Assembly (NCBI RefSeq): GCF_039673065.1
Contig: NZ_JBDJKW010000004.1
Coordinates: forward strand, 62,001 to 126,000
Source of the DNA: Allobosea sp039673065
GTDB lineage: Bacteria > Pseudomonadota > Alphaproteobacteria > Rhizobiales > Beijerinckiaceae
Direction: 5' to 3'
Length of the DNA: 64,000 bases
Both the position numbers and the translations under genes were made by a program. A model generated the notes under the pieces. That model searched no databases. It was not told the DNA's origin and worked only from the letters and a program-made list of their open reading frames with translations. This document shows, in pieces, positions 52,315-60,654 of this stretch (positions are counted from its first letter, which is position 1; each line of letters begins with the position of its first letter).

Positions 52315-52424
52315 GCGCGCGCCATGCGAGCGGCGCATGCGCTCCGCAGAATGGCGATGTTCTCTCGCCCGCGCCCGCGATCTAGAAGGGATCAGCCCCG
52401 CCGGACGGGACATCGGAGCCCGCC

Positions 52425-53345
52425 ATGGTCGGAGCCATTCTCCTCGCGCTCGCGCCGATCGCGCTGCTGATCGCGGCCGGCAACGCCATGCGCCGCCTGC
52501 GCTTCCTGCCCGATGCGTTCTGGCCGCAGGCGGAGCGGCTCTGCTATTTCGTGCTGCTGCCGGCGCTGTTCGTCCATGCCCTCGGCACCGCCGACCTGCG
52601 CGGCGTCCCGGTGGCGGCGCTCGCGATCACGCTGATCTCGGCGATCCTCGTCGTCGCCGCGCTGATCGTATTGGCCAGACCCTGGCTCGGCGTCTCGGAC
52701 GCCGCCTTCACCTCGGTCTTCCAGGGCGGGGTGCGCTTCAACAACTATGTCGGGCTGAGCGCAGCCGGCAGCCTGCTCGGCCCCGGCGGCCTGCCGCTGG
52801 CGGCGGTTGCCAACGCCACCATCGTGCCGACGGTCAACCTGCTCTGCGTGCTGGTGTTCTCGCGCTGGGGAGCGGCGCGGCCGAACCTGCTCGGCATCCT
52901 GCGCGGGCTGGCGCTGAACCCGCTCCTGACCTCTTGCCTGGTCGGCATCGCGCTGCAGGCGAGCGGGCTCGGCCTGCCGCGCGGCGTCGACGGCTTCCTC
53001 AAGGCGCTGGGGCAGGCCTCGCTGCCGCTCGGCCTTCTCTGCGTCGGCGCCGCGCTGGACTGGCAGGCGCTCGGCCGTGGCCTGAAGCCGGCGCTGATCG
53101 CGTCTTTGGCCAAGTTCGTGCTGATGCCGCTCGCCACCTATGCCGCGATCAGGCTGTTCGGCCTGTCGGGGCAGGCGGCGACGCTCGCCATCCTGTTCCA
53201 GTCGCTGCCGACCGCGTCCTCCTCCTATGTGATGGCGCGCCAGCTCGGCGGCGACGCCCCGCTGATGGCCGGCATCTGCGCCTTGCAGACCGTGATGGCG
53301 GCGGCGACCGTGCCGCTCGCCCTGCTGCTGCTCGCCCCCGGCTGA
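52425..53345 (+). CDS. AEC family transporter (auxin efflux carrier-like)
   Basis: A 306-residue membrane protein with about ten helices. The N-terminal region LALAPIALLIAAGNAMRRL and FLPDAFWPQAERLCYFVLLPALF are typical AEC starts. FQGGVRFNNYVGLSAAGSLLG in helix 4 and SLPTASSSYVMARQLGGDA toward the C-terminus are further hallmarks. It probably exports or exchanges organic acids such as malonate or malate. GGAG lies seven bases before the ATG. The convergent SDR gene ends seven bases away. Confidence 0.88.
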   Translation: MVGAILLALAPIALLIAAGNAMRRLRFLPDAFWPQAERLCYFVLLPALFVHALGTADLRGVPVAALAITLISAILVVAALIVLARPWLGVSDAAFTSVFQGGVRFNNYVGLSAAGSLLGPGGLPLAAVANATIVPTVNLLCVLVFSRWGAARPNLLGILRGLALNPLLTSCLVGIALQASGLGLPRGVDGFLKALGQASLPLGLLCVGAALDWQALGRGLKPALIASLAKFVLMPLATYAAIRLFGLSGQAATLAILFQSLPTASSSYVMARQLGGDAPLMAGICALQTVMAAATVPLALLLLAPG

Positions 53346-53352
53346 GGCGGGA

Positions 53353-54453
53353 TCAGGAGCGCCCGCCCAGGATCGGCAGGATCTCGCCGGTGATGTAGCT
53401 CGCCGTCTGCGGCGAGGCGAGGAAGACATAGGCCGGCGCGATCTCCTCGGGCTGGGCCGGACGCTTCATCGGCACCTTGCCGCCGAACTTCGCCACCTGC
53501 CCGGCCGGGCGGTCGGACGGGTTGAGCGGTGTCCAGACCGGCCCCGGCGCCACCGCGTTCACGCGGATGCCGCGCGGGATCAGATAGGCGGCAAGCGAGC
53601 GGGTGAAGGCGTGGATGCCGCCCTTGCTGGTGGCGTAGTCGATCAGCTCCTTGCTGCCGTCGAAGCCGGTGACCGAGCCGGTGTTGATGATCGAGCCGCG
53701 GGAGCGCAGATGCGGCAGTGCCGCCTGCGCCATGTGGAAATAGCCGTGCAGATTGGTGCGGATCGTGGCGTCGAAATGCGCCAGGCTGAGATCCTCGAAG
53801 CGCGGCGAATGCACCTGGAACGCCGCATTGTTGACCAGGATGTCGAGCCGCCCGAAGGCCTTCACCACGGCTTCGACCGCCTCGCGGCAGAAGGCCGGAT
53901 CGCGCACGTCGCCCGACAGCGCCATGCCGCGCCGCCCCTCCGCCTCGATCGCAGCCAGCGTCTCGGCGGCGTCGGCCTCCTCGCCGAGATGCAGGATCGC
54001 GACATCGGCGCCTTCGCGGGCGAACAGCACGGCGACCGCCCGGCCGATGCCGGAATCGCCGCCGGTGATGATCGCCGCCATCTCCGCGAGCTTGCCCGAG
54101 CCACGATAGAACGGCGCATCGTACATCGGCTGCGGGTCGAGCCCGGCTTCCGAACCGGGCTTGGCCTGGTGCTGGGGCTTGAAGGGCGGAGCCGGGTAGA
54201 GGCGGGCGCCGGCCTGCATCGGGCGGGCCTTCGGCTTGCGCTGTCCGTCCTCGGCGCGGGCGACCTCCTTCTGGATGCGCCGCTGCTCGCGCGCCGCCGC
54301 CTTCACGGCCGCCCGGTCGCCGGCCTTGAGCTTGGGCGTGCGGGCCGTGTCGCCCTTGCCGGCGCTCTTCTTTACTCCTTGGACCGTGCCCTTGGCCGCG
54401 CGCCTGGCCTCACGTTTGTCCTGCGTCTTCTCCTTCGACGATGCCTTCGCCAT
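53353..54453 (-). CDS. SDR family oxidoreductase with long basic N-terminal extension
   Basis: A 366-residue protein. The C-terminal 240 residues are a classical short-chain dehydrogenase: TGGDSGIGRA at 130-139, LVNNAAF, Ser260, Tyr273 and Lys277 in DYATSKGG, and a C-terminal GGRS. The first 85 residues are very Lys/Arg/Ala-rich (MAKASSKEKTQDKREARRAA) and look disordered or DNA-binding. A PMYDAPFYRGSGKL linker joins them, matching the glucose/YhdF-like stress SDR group with DP-motif extensions. The ATG at 54453 has GGAGG eight bases away. It is divergent from psd. Confidence 0.85.
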   Translation of the reverse strand: MAKASSKEKTQDKREARRAAKGTVQGVKKSAGKGDTARTPKLKAGDRAAVKAAAREQRRIQKEVARAEDGQRKPKARPMQAGARLYPAPPFKPQHQAKPGSEAGLDPQPMYDAPFYRGSGKLAEMAAIITGGDSGIGRAVAVLFAREGADVAILHLGEEADAAETLAAIEAEGRRGMALSGDVRDPAFCREAVEAVVKAFGRLDILVNNAAFQVHSPRFEDLSLAHFDATIRTNLHGYFHMAQAALPHLRSRGSIINTGSVTGFDGSKELIDYATSKGGIHAFTRSLAAYLIPRGIRVNAVAPGPVWTPLNPSDRPAGQVAKFGGKVPMKRPAQPEEIAPAYVFLASPQTASYITGEILPILGGRS

Positions 54454-54701
54454 CTCCGCTGCCTCCGCTGCCAGCCGTCTCCGGTTCCGGGCCAACGCGC
54501 CGGACGGATGGGCGGTTCCTCGCTCCGCGCGGCGGGCGAAAGGCGGCATCGTTGTCGCGGTGCGGTGATTCCGCTTTCCCCGGCCGGGCCGAACGCCTAA
54601 ACAGCATCGCTTTCCAAGAGCTCCGGACGAAGAGCTCCGGACCGGCCGCGCATCGGCGCGGGCGGCCTCGTGGAAGCCCGCAAGAGCAACAGGAACCCGT
54701 C

Positions 54702-55400
54702 ATGTCCCTCGTCGATTCCGTCCGCCGGTTGATCGTGCCGATCCACAAGGAAGGCTATGTCTTCATCGCCATCGGCGTCGTGGCGACGGTGGTGCTGTCG
54801 CAGCTCTGGTCGCCGCTCGGCTGGATCGGCGCGCTGATCACGCTGTGGATTTGCTACTTCTTCCGCGATCCGGTGCGCATCGTGCCGCAACGCGAAGGGC
54901 TGGTGATCTCGCCGGCCGACGGGCGCGTCAGCCAGATCGCCACCGCGGTGCCGCCGCCGGAGTTGGAGCTGCCGGCCGAGCAGATGACCCGCATCTCGGT
55001 GTTCATGAACGTGTTCGACTGCCATGTGAACCGCGCGCCGATCGCCGGCCGCGTCGTCAAGATGGCTTATACGCCGGGCCTCTTCCTCAATGCCGAGCTC
55101 GACAAGGCCAGCGACGACAACGAGCGCAACGCGCTCGCCATCGAGACCTCGCGCGGCATTGTCGGCGTGGTGCAGATCGCCGGCCTGGTGGCGCGCCGCA
55201 TCGTGCCCTTCATCAAGCAGGGCGACCAGCTCGGCACCGGCGAGCGCTTCGGCCTGATCCGCTTCGGCTCGCGCGTCGACGTCTACCTGCCGCTCGGCGT
55301 GAAGCCGCTGGTCAGCGAAGGCCAGACCATGTTCGCCGGCGAGACCGTTCTGGCCGATTTCGCCGCCGCGGATGACGGCCGCGTCGCCAAGGCGATCTGA
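54702..55400 (+). CDS. psd: Phosphatidylserine decarboxylase proenzyme (short form)
   Basis: A 232-residue enzyme making phosphatidylethanolamine. It has the short PSD layout: an N-terminal membrane region with YVFIAIGVVATVVLSQLW and WICYFFRDP, then ISPADGRV, FMNVFDCHVNRAP and a self-cleavage site at Gly-Ser in IRFGSRVDVYLP, which yields the pyruvoyl group. AGGA lies about seven bases upstream of the ATG. pssA follows and supplies its substrate, as is usual in alphaproteobacteria. Confidence 0.95.
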   Translation: MSLVDSVRRLIVPIHKEGYVFIAIGVVATVVLSQLWSPLGWIGALITLWICYFFRDPVRIVPQREGLVISPADGRVSQIATAVPPPELELPAEQMTRISVFMNVFDCHVNRAPIAGRVVKMAYTPGLFLNAELDKASDDNERNALAIETSRGIVGVVQIAGLVARRIVPFIKQGDQLGTGERFGLIRFGSRVDVYLPLGVKPLVSEGQTMFAGETVLADFAAADDGRVAKAI

Positions 55401-55600
55401 CCGTCACGCCGGCCGGAGCCGGCGGTTAGGCGGCGCGGGACCATGCTTTTTCTGCGCCGCCACGCACCTTGTCGCGGATCGCGGGGGCTGTTCGGACGCG
55501 TTGCGCGCCCGTTCCGTCGCCTGATGATCCGAAAGGCCGGTCGCAGCGGCGCCGGCGGCCGGCTATGGCGTCGCGCGCAGAATCCGCGTATTCCGGCCGC

Positions 55601-56452
55601 ATGAGCGATCTCTTTCCTCCGTTCGAGCCCGAGCGCGTCGAATCGAAGCGCGCCCGCTTCAAGGCGATCCCCTTTCGTCTGATCGCGCCCAATGTGGTGA
55701 CGCTGCTGGCGCTGTGCCTCGGCCTCACCGCGATGCGGCTCGTCGTCGAGGGCAAGCTCGAGACCGCGACGATCTGCATCCTGATCGCCGCCGCCCTCGA
55801 CGGCGTCGACGGACGCCTCGCACGCATGCTCAAGGGCACCTCGCGCTTCGGCGCCGAGCTGGATTCGCTCTCCGACTTTGTCAATTTTGGTGTCGCGACG
55901 GGCTATGTGCTCTGGGTCTTCGTCCTGCACGACCTCAAGTCGTTCGGCTGGATCGTGGTGCTGACGCTGGCCTGCGCCATGGCGCTCAGGCTGGCGCGCT
56001 TCAACGTCATGCTCGACGATCCCAACCGGCCCGAATGGCAGAAGAACTTCTTCGTCGGCATGCCGGCGCCGGCCGGCGCGATCACCGCCATGCTGCCGCT
56101 CTACCTGCAGTTCGTCGGGGTGCCGGTGCAGGATTACGGCGCGCCCTTCGTCGGGCTCTACATCCTGTTCATCGCCTTCCTGACGATCTCGCGCATTCCT
56201 TGCTATGCCGGCAAGACGCTCGGCACCCGCATCCCGCGCGACCGCGTGCTGCCGATCTTTGTCGCGGTGGTGATCGCAGCCGGCCTGCTCTTCGCCTATC
56301 CGTTCGAGCTGCTCTCGCTGATCGTGCTGGCCTATCTTTGCCTGATCCCGCTCGGCGTCGCCCGCTATCGCAAGCTCGAGCAGCAGCACGCCGCCGAGAT
56401 GCAGCACGCGGCCGCAAGCGCGGACGCCCCGGCGCAGCCTCCGGCGGCCTGA
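55601..56452 (+). CDS. pssA: CDP-diacylglycerol--serine O-phosphatidyltransferase
   Basis: A 283-residue membrane enzyme that makes phosphatidylserine. The CDP-alcohol phosphotransferase signature DG-x2-AR-x8-G-x3-D-x3-D is seen as DGRLAR...FGAELDSLSD around residues 68-90. About six to eight hydrophobic helices follow, and PFRLIAPNVVTLLALCLGL precedes the motif. ATG 55601 is used; ATG 55565 would add 12 residues. The C-terminal tail is Ala/Gln-rich. Together with psd upstream it forms the PE pathway; a GGCGGCGC / GCGCCGCC hairpin lies in the gap (55429-55461). Confidence 0.93.
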   Translation: MSDLFPPFEPERVESKRARFKAIPFRLIAPNVVTLLALCLGLTAMRLVVEGKLETATICILIAAALDGVDGRLARMLKGTSRFGAELDSLSDFVNFGVATGYVLWVFVLHDLKSFGWIVVLTLACAMALRLARFNVMLDDPNRPEWQKNFFVGMPAPAGAITAMLPLYLQFVGVPVQDYGAPFVGLYILFIAFLTISRIPCYAGKTLGTRIPRDRVLPIFVAVVIAAGLLFAYPFELLSLIVLAYLCLIPLGVARYRKLEQQHAAEMQHAAASADAPAQPPAA

Positions 56453-56470
56453 GCGGGCGCGCAGGCCCGC
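56453..56470. terminator. Weak hairpin after pssA
   Basis: GCGGGC / GCCCGC pair over 6 bp with a 6-base loop immediately behind the pssA stop, in the convergent gap. There is no T-tract beyond TT. It is weak evidence for a transcription end. Confidence 0.3.
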
Positions 56471-56552
56471 TTCACGACGTAAGTCCACTTCATTTGGTCA
56501 GGATGGCGATGCCGCGACAGCGTCGGCGCCGGGAACCCGGCATCGGGTGCCG

Positions 56553-56921
56553 CTAGAAGCGGCGTCGCGACAGCCGGCTGGCATTGGCGCGGGTGCGCTT
56601 GGCGAAGGGCTCCAGCGTGCTGTGGGCGGCGCGCGTCGCCGCCTCGCCGAAGCCCGAGGGCGAGAGCGGCGACATGGCGAGCGCCATCCACAGCGACATC
56701 GCGGCCTGGCCCGCGGCGACGGAACTCTCCATCACCGCCGAGACCTTCTCGGCCACCGCCTTGCTCGCCTCGCGCTGGCCGCGGGCATCGCCGAGCGCCC
56801 CGCGCATCAGCATCGGCGTGCGCATCGCGATGGTCAGGCCCGCGTCGAACTGCATCATCGCTACCTTGACCAGCAGGCCCTGTGCGGCGGCCGTGTCCGG
56901 TCGCTGTCCCGATGTCGGCAT
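56553..56921 (-). CDS. Phasin-like hypothetical protein
   Basis: A 122-residue, mainly helical, alanine-rich protein without signal peptide or membrane helix. QGLLVKVAMMQFDAGLTIAM and ASKAVAEKVSAVMESSVAAG form amphipathic helices, followed by TLEPFAKRTRANASRLSRRRF, a basic tail resembling phasins, which coat polyhydroxyalkanoate granules. Sequence similarity is by eye only and a generic helical-bundle protein is as likely. The ATG has GGAG ten bases upstream. It is divergent from maf and convergent with pssA. Confidence 0.55.
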   Translation of the reverse strand: MPTSGQRPDTAAAQGLLVKVAMMQFDAGLTIAMRTPMLMRGALGDARGQREASKAVAEKVSAVMESSVAAGQAAMSLWMALAMSPLSPSGFGEAATRAAHSTLEPFAKRTRANASRLSRRRF

Positions 56922-57195
56922 GCGTTTCGATCTCCAAGAGGGCTGCGGGAGCGTTCCGGGTCCGGATCGGCGGTTTCGGGCCGGCCCTAGCCGGGCCAGG
57001 AAGGGACGGGAAACCGACGGTCTCGCAGCAGGTGGTTTCGAGTGTAACGGATGCAGCCAGTGCATGACTATAGAAAAATTCCAGAGCCGCGATGCGCCTG
57101 ATGCGTGAACAGCCCGCACATTTCCCAGCCGGCCGATTTGCTCTAAAGCCTTGGACCGATCCCGACGGGTTCCGATATCGAAAGAGCCGAATCCC

Positions 57196-57846
57196 TTGAG
57201 TCTTTTCGCGTCTTCGAAGCCCGCCGGCGGGCGGGCCCTGCTGGTCCTGGCCTCGGCCTCTCCGCGTCGCCTCGCCCTTCTCGAACAGGCCGGCATCCGG
57301 CCCGACGCGCTGATGCCGGGCGATCTCGAGGAGACGCCGCTCAAGGGCGAGCGCCCGCGCGATCTCGCGCTCAGGCTGGCGCGCGCCAAGGCCGAGGCCG
57401 GTCATGCCGGGCTCGCGACGCGGCCCGATCTCGCCGGCGCCTATGTGCTCGGCGCCGATACGGTGGTCTCGGTCGGCCGGCGCATCCTGCCCAAGGCGGA
57501 ACTCGTCGACGAGGCGGCCCAGTGCCTGCGCCTGCTCTCGGGCCGGGCCCACCGCGTCCATACCGGCGTCGCGCTGGTCACGCCCGGCGGCGCGGTGCGT
57601 ACCCGCGTGGTTGAGACGCGGCTGCGCTTCCGGCGCCTCGGCGCCGAGGATCTCGAAAGCTATCTCGCCTCGGGCGAATGGCGCGGTAAGGCCGGCGCCT
57701 ATGCCATCCAGGGCATTGCCGGCGCCTTCGTCGTCAAGCTGGTCGGCTCCTATACCGGCGTCGTCGGCCTGCCGCTGCACGAGACGGTCAATCTGCTGGC
57801 CGGAGAGGGCTATCCGGTCAGGCTCGGCTGGCTCAACGCCGGCTGA
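57196..57846 (+). CDS. maf: Maf-like nucleotide pyrophosphatase
   Basis: A 216-residue protein of the Maf/HAM1-like family, which hydrolyses non-canonical or canonical nucleoside triphosphates. Family motifs are LVLASASPRRLALLEQAG, GADTVVSVGRRILPK, SGRAHRVHTGVALV and GKAGAYAIQGIAG. The start is uncertain: TTG at 57196 reads as MSLFASSKP; a TTG at 57151 is possible. No in-frame ATG is available. In related genomes maf lies by infA and yacG; here an SDR gene separates it from yacG. Confidence 0.88.
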   Translation: MSLFASSKPAGGRALLVLASASPRRLALLEQAGIRPDALMPGDLEETPLKGERPRDLALRLARAKAEAGHAGLATRPDLAGAYVLGADTVVSVGRRILPKAELVDEAAQCLRLLSGRAHRVHTGVALVTPGGAVRTRVVETRLRFRRLGAEDLESYLASGEWRGKAGAYAIQGIAGAFVVKLVGSYTGVVGLPLHETVNLLAGEGYPVRLGWLNAG

Positions 57847-57894
57847 CGCCCCGCGCCGCGATTCAATAACGACAGTCACTGGGGAGGACAGGAC

Positions 57895-58719
57895 ATGGGC
57901 GAACGCTTGAAGGACAAGGTCGCGATCGTCGCCGGCGCCGGCTCGATCGGGCCGGGCTGGGGCAATGGCAAGGCGACCGCGACCGTCTTCGCGCGCGAGG
58001 GCGCCAAGGTCGTCTGCGCCGACCGCAATCTCGATGCGGCGCAGGAGACCGCCGAGATCATCCGCAAGGAGGGCGGCGAGGCCTTCGCGATCCGTACCGA
58101 CGTCACCAGCGAGGCCGATCTCGCCGAACTCGTCTCGCAGACGCTGGCGCGCTATGGCCGCATCGACGTGCTCGACAACAATGTTGGCATCGCCGAGGTC
58201 GGCAGCGTGGTCGAGCTGCCGCTGGAAACCTGGGAGCGCGTCTTCAAGGTCAATCTCACCGGCTGCTTCCTCGCCATGAAGCACGTCATCCCGGTGATGC
58301 AGCGCCAGTTCGCGCAGGACGGCCGCGGCGGCGCGATCGTCAACATCTCCTCGATCGCCTCGATCCGCCACACCGGCGTCTCCTATGCCAGCTACGGCGC
58401 CAGCAAGGCGGCGATGAACCAGCTGACCCGGACCACGGCCGCGCAATACGCCCGCGAGAAGATCCGCGTGAACGCGCTGCTGCCGGGGCTGATGAAGACG
58501 CCGATGGTCGAGCATTCGGCCGGGCTCGCCCAGTCCTACGCCTCCGGCGACGTCGCCGGCATGTGGGCGGCGCGCGACCGGCAGGTGCCCATGGGCCATA
58601 TGGGCGAGGCCTGGGACGTCGCCTGGGCGGCGCTCTTCCTCGCCAGCGACGAGGCGCGCTATGTCACGGGCATCGAGTTGGTGGTGGATGGTGGAGTGAC
58701 CCTGCAATATGGCGCCTGA
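57895..58719 (+). CDS. Short-chain dehydrogenase/reductase
   Basis: A 274-residue classical SDR. The cofactor motif is GAGSIGPGWGNGKA, a slightly expanded TGxxxGxG region, with ADRN nearby suggesting NAD preference. NNVG, Ser in NISSIASIRHTG, and YGASKAA (Tyr, Lys) complete the active site. It has LPGLMKTPMVE and ends VVDGGVTLQYGA. The substrate is unknown. GGGAGG lies eight bases before the ATG. Its stop lies 11 bases inside yacG, so it is joined to that gene, and probably to maf. Confidence 0.88.
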   Translation: MGERLKDKVAIVAGAGSIGPGWGNGKATATVFAREGAKVVCADRNLDAAQETAEIIRKEGGEAFAIRTDVTSEADLAELVSQTLARYGRIDVLDNNVGIAEVGSVVELPLETWERVFKVNLTGCFLAMKHVIPVMQRQFAQDGRGGAIVNISSIASIRHTGVSYASYGASKAAMNQLTRTTAAQYAREKIRVNALLPGLMKTPMVEHSAGLAQSYASGDVAGMWAARDRQVPMGHMGEAWDVAWAALFLASDEARYVTGIELVVDGGVTLQYGA

Positions 58720-58909
58720 CGACAAGACCGCCCCGCCGGCGAAGCCGTGCCCGATCTGCGGCAAGCCGGCGCTCCAGCGTTTCCGGCCGTTCTGCTCGGC
58801 GCGCTGCGCCGATGTCGATCTCGGGCGCTGGCTGAAGGGCAGCTATGTCGTTCCGGGCGAGCCCGCCGAGGTCAGCGAGGAAGCGCCCGGACGGCGCGAC
58901 GAGGACTGA
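58709..58909 (+). CDS. yacG: DNA gyrase inhibitor YacG
   Basis: A 66-residue zinc protein. The four ligands are CPICG and FCSARCADVDLGRWL, the YacG hallmark. The C-terminus (VVPGEPAEVSEEAPGRRDED) is acidic and unstructured, as in E. coli YacG, which binds GyrB and inhibits supercoiling. The ATG at 58709 lies inside the SDR gene, with GGAG upstream (GGTGGAGTGACC). It belongs to the typical maf-yacG-tRNA-Phe cluster of alphaproteobacteria. Confidence 0.95.
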   Translation: MAPDDKTAPPAKPCPICGKPALQRFRPFCSARCADVDLGRWLKGSYVVPGEPAEVSEEAPGRRDED

Positions 58910-59244
58910 CCCGAGAACATAGGGCGGCGGCGGCAAGCCCGCCGCCTTCGCCACGGGCCGCTCGGGACCACGGACGCCCCGCATGTCTGCTGTGAGGGCG
59001 CGAGCAGGCGCCGGCAGGCCTGGCCGGCCCTCCGGCGGTCTGTGAGCGGCCTCGCGGGGGGGGGGCGCGGTGCGGCCCAGCGCTGCCAATGGGCAGTCTC
59101 GCGGCGACCTTTCCCGCGCCCCTGTTACAGCCGCCGCGAGCCCCTCCTGATTTTTCCACCGGCGAAGAGCTTTGCTGGCTGGACAGCCCGCCCGGCTCCC
59201 TCTATATCGCCTCCCACCAACCGAAGCGCGACGCGCTTCGCGGC
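58910..59244. other. Gap between yacG and tRNA-Phe
   Basis: No gene is seen in these 335 bases. It contains a GC-rich hairpin at 58923-58946 (GGCGGCGG / CCGCCGCC) just behind yacG, which may be its terminator, and an uninterrupted run of ten G at 59056-59065. The tRNA-Phe promoter should be near 59200-59240, where ACGCGCTTCG inverted words occur. Nothing else is recognised. Confidence 0.5.
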
Positions 59245-59320
59245 GCCCAGGTAGCTCAGTTGGTAGAGCATGCGACTGAAAATCGCAGTGTCGGCGGTTC
59301 GACTCCGTCCCTGGGCACCA
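59245..59320 (+). tRNA. tRNA-Phe (GAA anticodon)
   Basis: Acceptor GCCCAGG / CCTGGGC, D arm GCTC...GAGC, anticodon stem TGCGA / TCGCA around the loop CTGAAAA (anticodon GAA), T arm with GGTTCGACTCC, discriminator A and encoded CCA. The sequence changes to AT-richer composition directly behind the CCA. Confidence 0.97.
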
Positions 59321-59670
59321 TTTTTCGCCGAGCGAGCAGGCCGAATAGTAGCTCAATACAATCCTAACCTAAGTGGCCGGTTGACCTCTCGGTCTTACGC
59401 AGCCTGTTTCAGTGCTCACGTTGGCTCGCGTCGCAACGCGTCTCCGCGCGTCAGAGTTCAGGAATGGGCGACGTTCGATGCGATCCTTTCGTGCTTAAAG
59501 GATTTCCTGGGCCGGTTATGAGCAACTAGGTGTTGTCGAGGCTGCATTTACCATTGCTGTCGCTCCGCAATGCGCTCGTGATAAATATTCGCCGAATAAG
59601 ACATTCGCCTGATTTTATGACGGCCAAGAGCGTGCTACCAATCGCTCATCATAAGGCATTGGGGGCTTTC
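59321..59670. other. AT-richer non-coding stretch behind tRNA-Phe
   Basis: This 350-base stretch has visibly lower GC than the rest of the window and no convincing gene. No integrase, transposase or inverted terminal repeat was found. The last bases of tRNA-Phe are not seen repeated downstream in the window, so a simple attL/attR pair is not supported. Confidence 0.5.
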
Positions 59671-59931
59671 ATGAAGAAGATTATCATTGCGGTCGGCGCG
59701 TTCCTGGCTCTGTCCGGAACGGCGTACGCGCGTTGTGACCAATATGGAAACTGCTATAGCGGCGGCTATGGCAGCAACCTGAATACCGGATCTCAGTGGA
59801 ATTCGCGCTCGTCCGGATCAACGACCTATGGCACGGACAGTCGTGGCAACTCATGGAGCTATAACCGGAGTAGCGGGCAGTATCAGAACTATGGGACAGG
59901 TGAGACTCGCTATCGCGGTCAGCGGTACTGA
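59671..59931 (+). CDS. Small secreted Gly/Ser/Tyr/Asn-rich protein
   Basis: An 86-residue protein with a clear signal peptide (MKKIIIAVGAFLALSGTAYA). The mature part has RCDQYGNCYSGGYGSN, then low-complexity GSQWNSRSSGSTTYGTDSRG and SWSYNRSSGQYQNYG, ending TRYRGQRY. It is polar, flexible and aromatic, as in many surface or matrix proteins; two cysteines flank QYGN. Codon use (ATTATCATT, AGT, TAT) is unlike its GC-rich neighbours, so transfer is likely. The ATG is chosen for the signal peptide, with GGGGG six bases upstream. Function unknown. Confidence 0.75.
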   Translation: MKKIIIAVGAFLALSGTAYARCDQYGNCYSGGYGSNLNTGSQWNSRSSGSTTYGTDSRGNSWSYNRSSGQYQNYGTGETRYRGQRY

Positions 59932-60201
59932 GAAATAGTTCCGCGTTTGGACGATCTTTCCTGATTATTGTCTCGCGAATGACCGAGTGGCTGCTTTAAC
60001 GGCTAGCCGTCGGTCTGAGTTGTGTGCTTTAGATTCTGCGGGCTCTCCGCATTTCGCCTCGGGCTCGCAGACGTCTATGCAACTCTTTTGGCCGTCGCGT
60101 TACGACGCGACGGTAGCCCGTTGGCGAGCCGATCATGCCAACTGGCGATCTGGGAACCTCCGCCGGCCCGCTGTCGTTTCGTCAGAAACGGGAGCAAAGC
60201 C

Positions 60202-60447
60202 ATGAACACCGATCTATTTCTGAAATGCTGCGTCGGGCTGATGGTCAACGCCGTCCTGTTCGGCGTCGGTGCTGTGACGGTTCTTTCGGTTCCGGCCTTC
60301 GCCGAGAAGGCGGCTTATCTGCTGCCGGCCGTCATCCTCGCGAGCTTCGCCGCGACGCCCTTCATCGCCGGCTGGATCGCCCCACGCCTGCGCTTTCGCA
60401 ACTGGGGCCGCGAGGCCTGGCTCAAGGGCGACGCGATCTCGGGCTGA
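60202..60447 (+). CDS. Small two-helix membrane protein
   Basis: An 81-residue protein with two membrane helices (about 8-30 and 38-60) and a short basic tail (RLRFRNWGREAWLKG). GGGAG lies eight bases before the ATG. CC near residue 9 and the AEKAAYLLPAVILASFAATP hairpin are its notable features. It is conserved-looking but not recognised. Composition is high-GC again, so the AT-rich patch ends before it. A shared terminator lies between it and the convergent repeat-protein gene. Confidence 0.65.
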   Translation: MNTDLFLKCCVGLMVNAVLFGVGAVTVLSVPAFAEKAAYLLPAVILASFAATPFIAGWIAPRLRFRNWGREAWLKGDAISG

Positions 60448-60571
60448 GGGCGTCGGGCGGCCACGAGAGGGGACTGCTCCCGGCGCGCCGCTCGCCATCG
60501 CATGAACGCGCCGGTGACGCCGGCGCTCGCGATCACGCGCTTGGCCAGCGCGCTCTCATCGCTCACAAATA

Positions 60572-60599
60572 AGCACGGCGCCCTCTCGGGCGCCGTGCT
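60572..60599. terminator. Bidirectional hairpin terminator
   Basis: A perfect 12-bp inverted repeat (AGCACGGCGCCC / GGGCGCCGTGCT) with a TCTC loop lies between two convergent genes. No long T-tract is present on either side, but the stem is very stable. Confidence 0.65.
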
Positions 60600-60654
60600 G
60601 TCGTCTCGTCGTCGCTCTCCGCCGCTTAGGCGTTGCGATGATGCGCCTCGGGGC

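Noticed and set aside
55429..55461. Terminator between psd and pssA
   Set aside because: The 8-bp stem has a 17-base loop and no T-tract, and the two genes usually act together, so it is noted only within the pssA entry.
59245..59320. tRNA-Phe as the attachment site of an intact island
   Set aside because: The sequence behind it is atypical, but no integrase and no repeated tRNA 3' end were found in the window, so only a remnant can be proposed.
59270..59521. An 83-residue frame starting inside tRNA-Phe
   Set aside because: It overlaps the tRNA gene, has no ribosome site, and the translated part of the tRNA is not protein-like.
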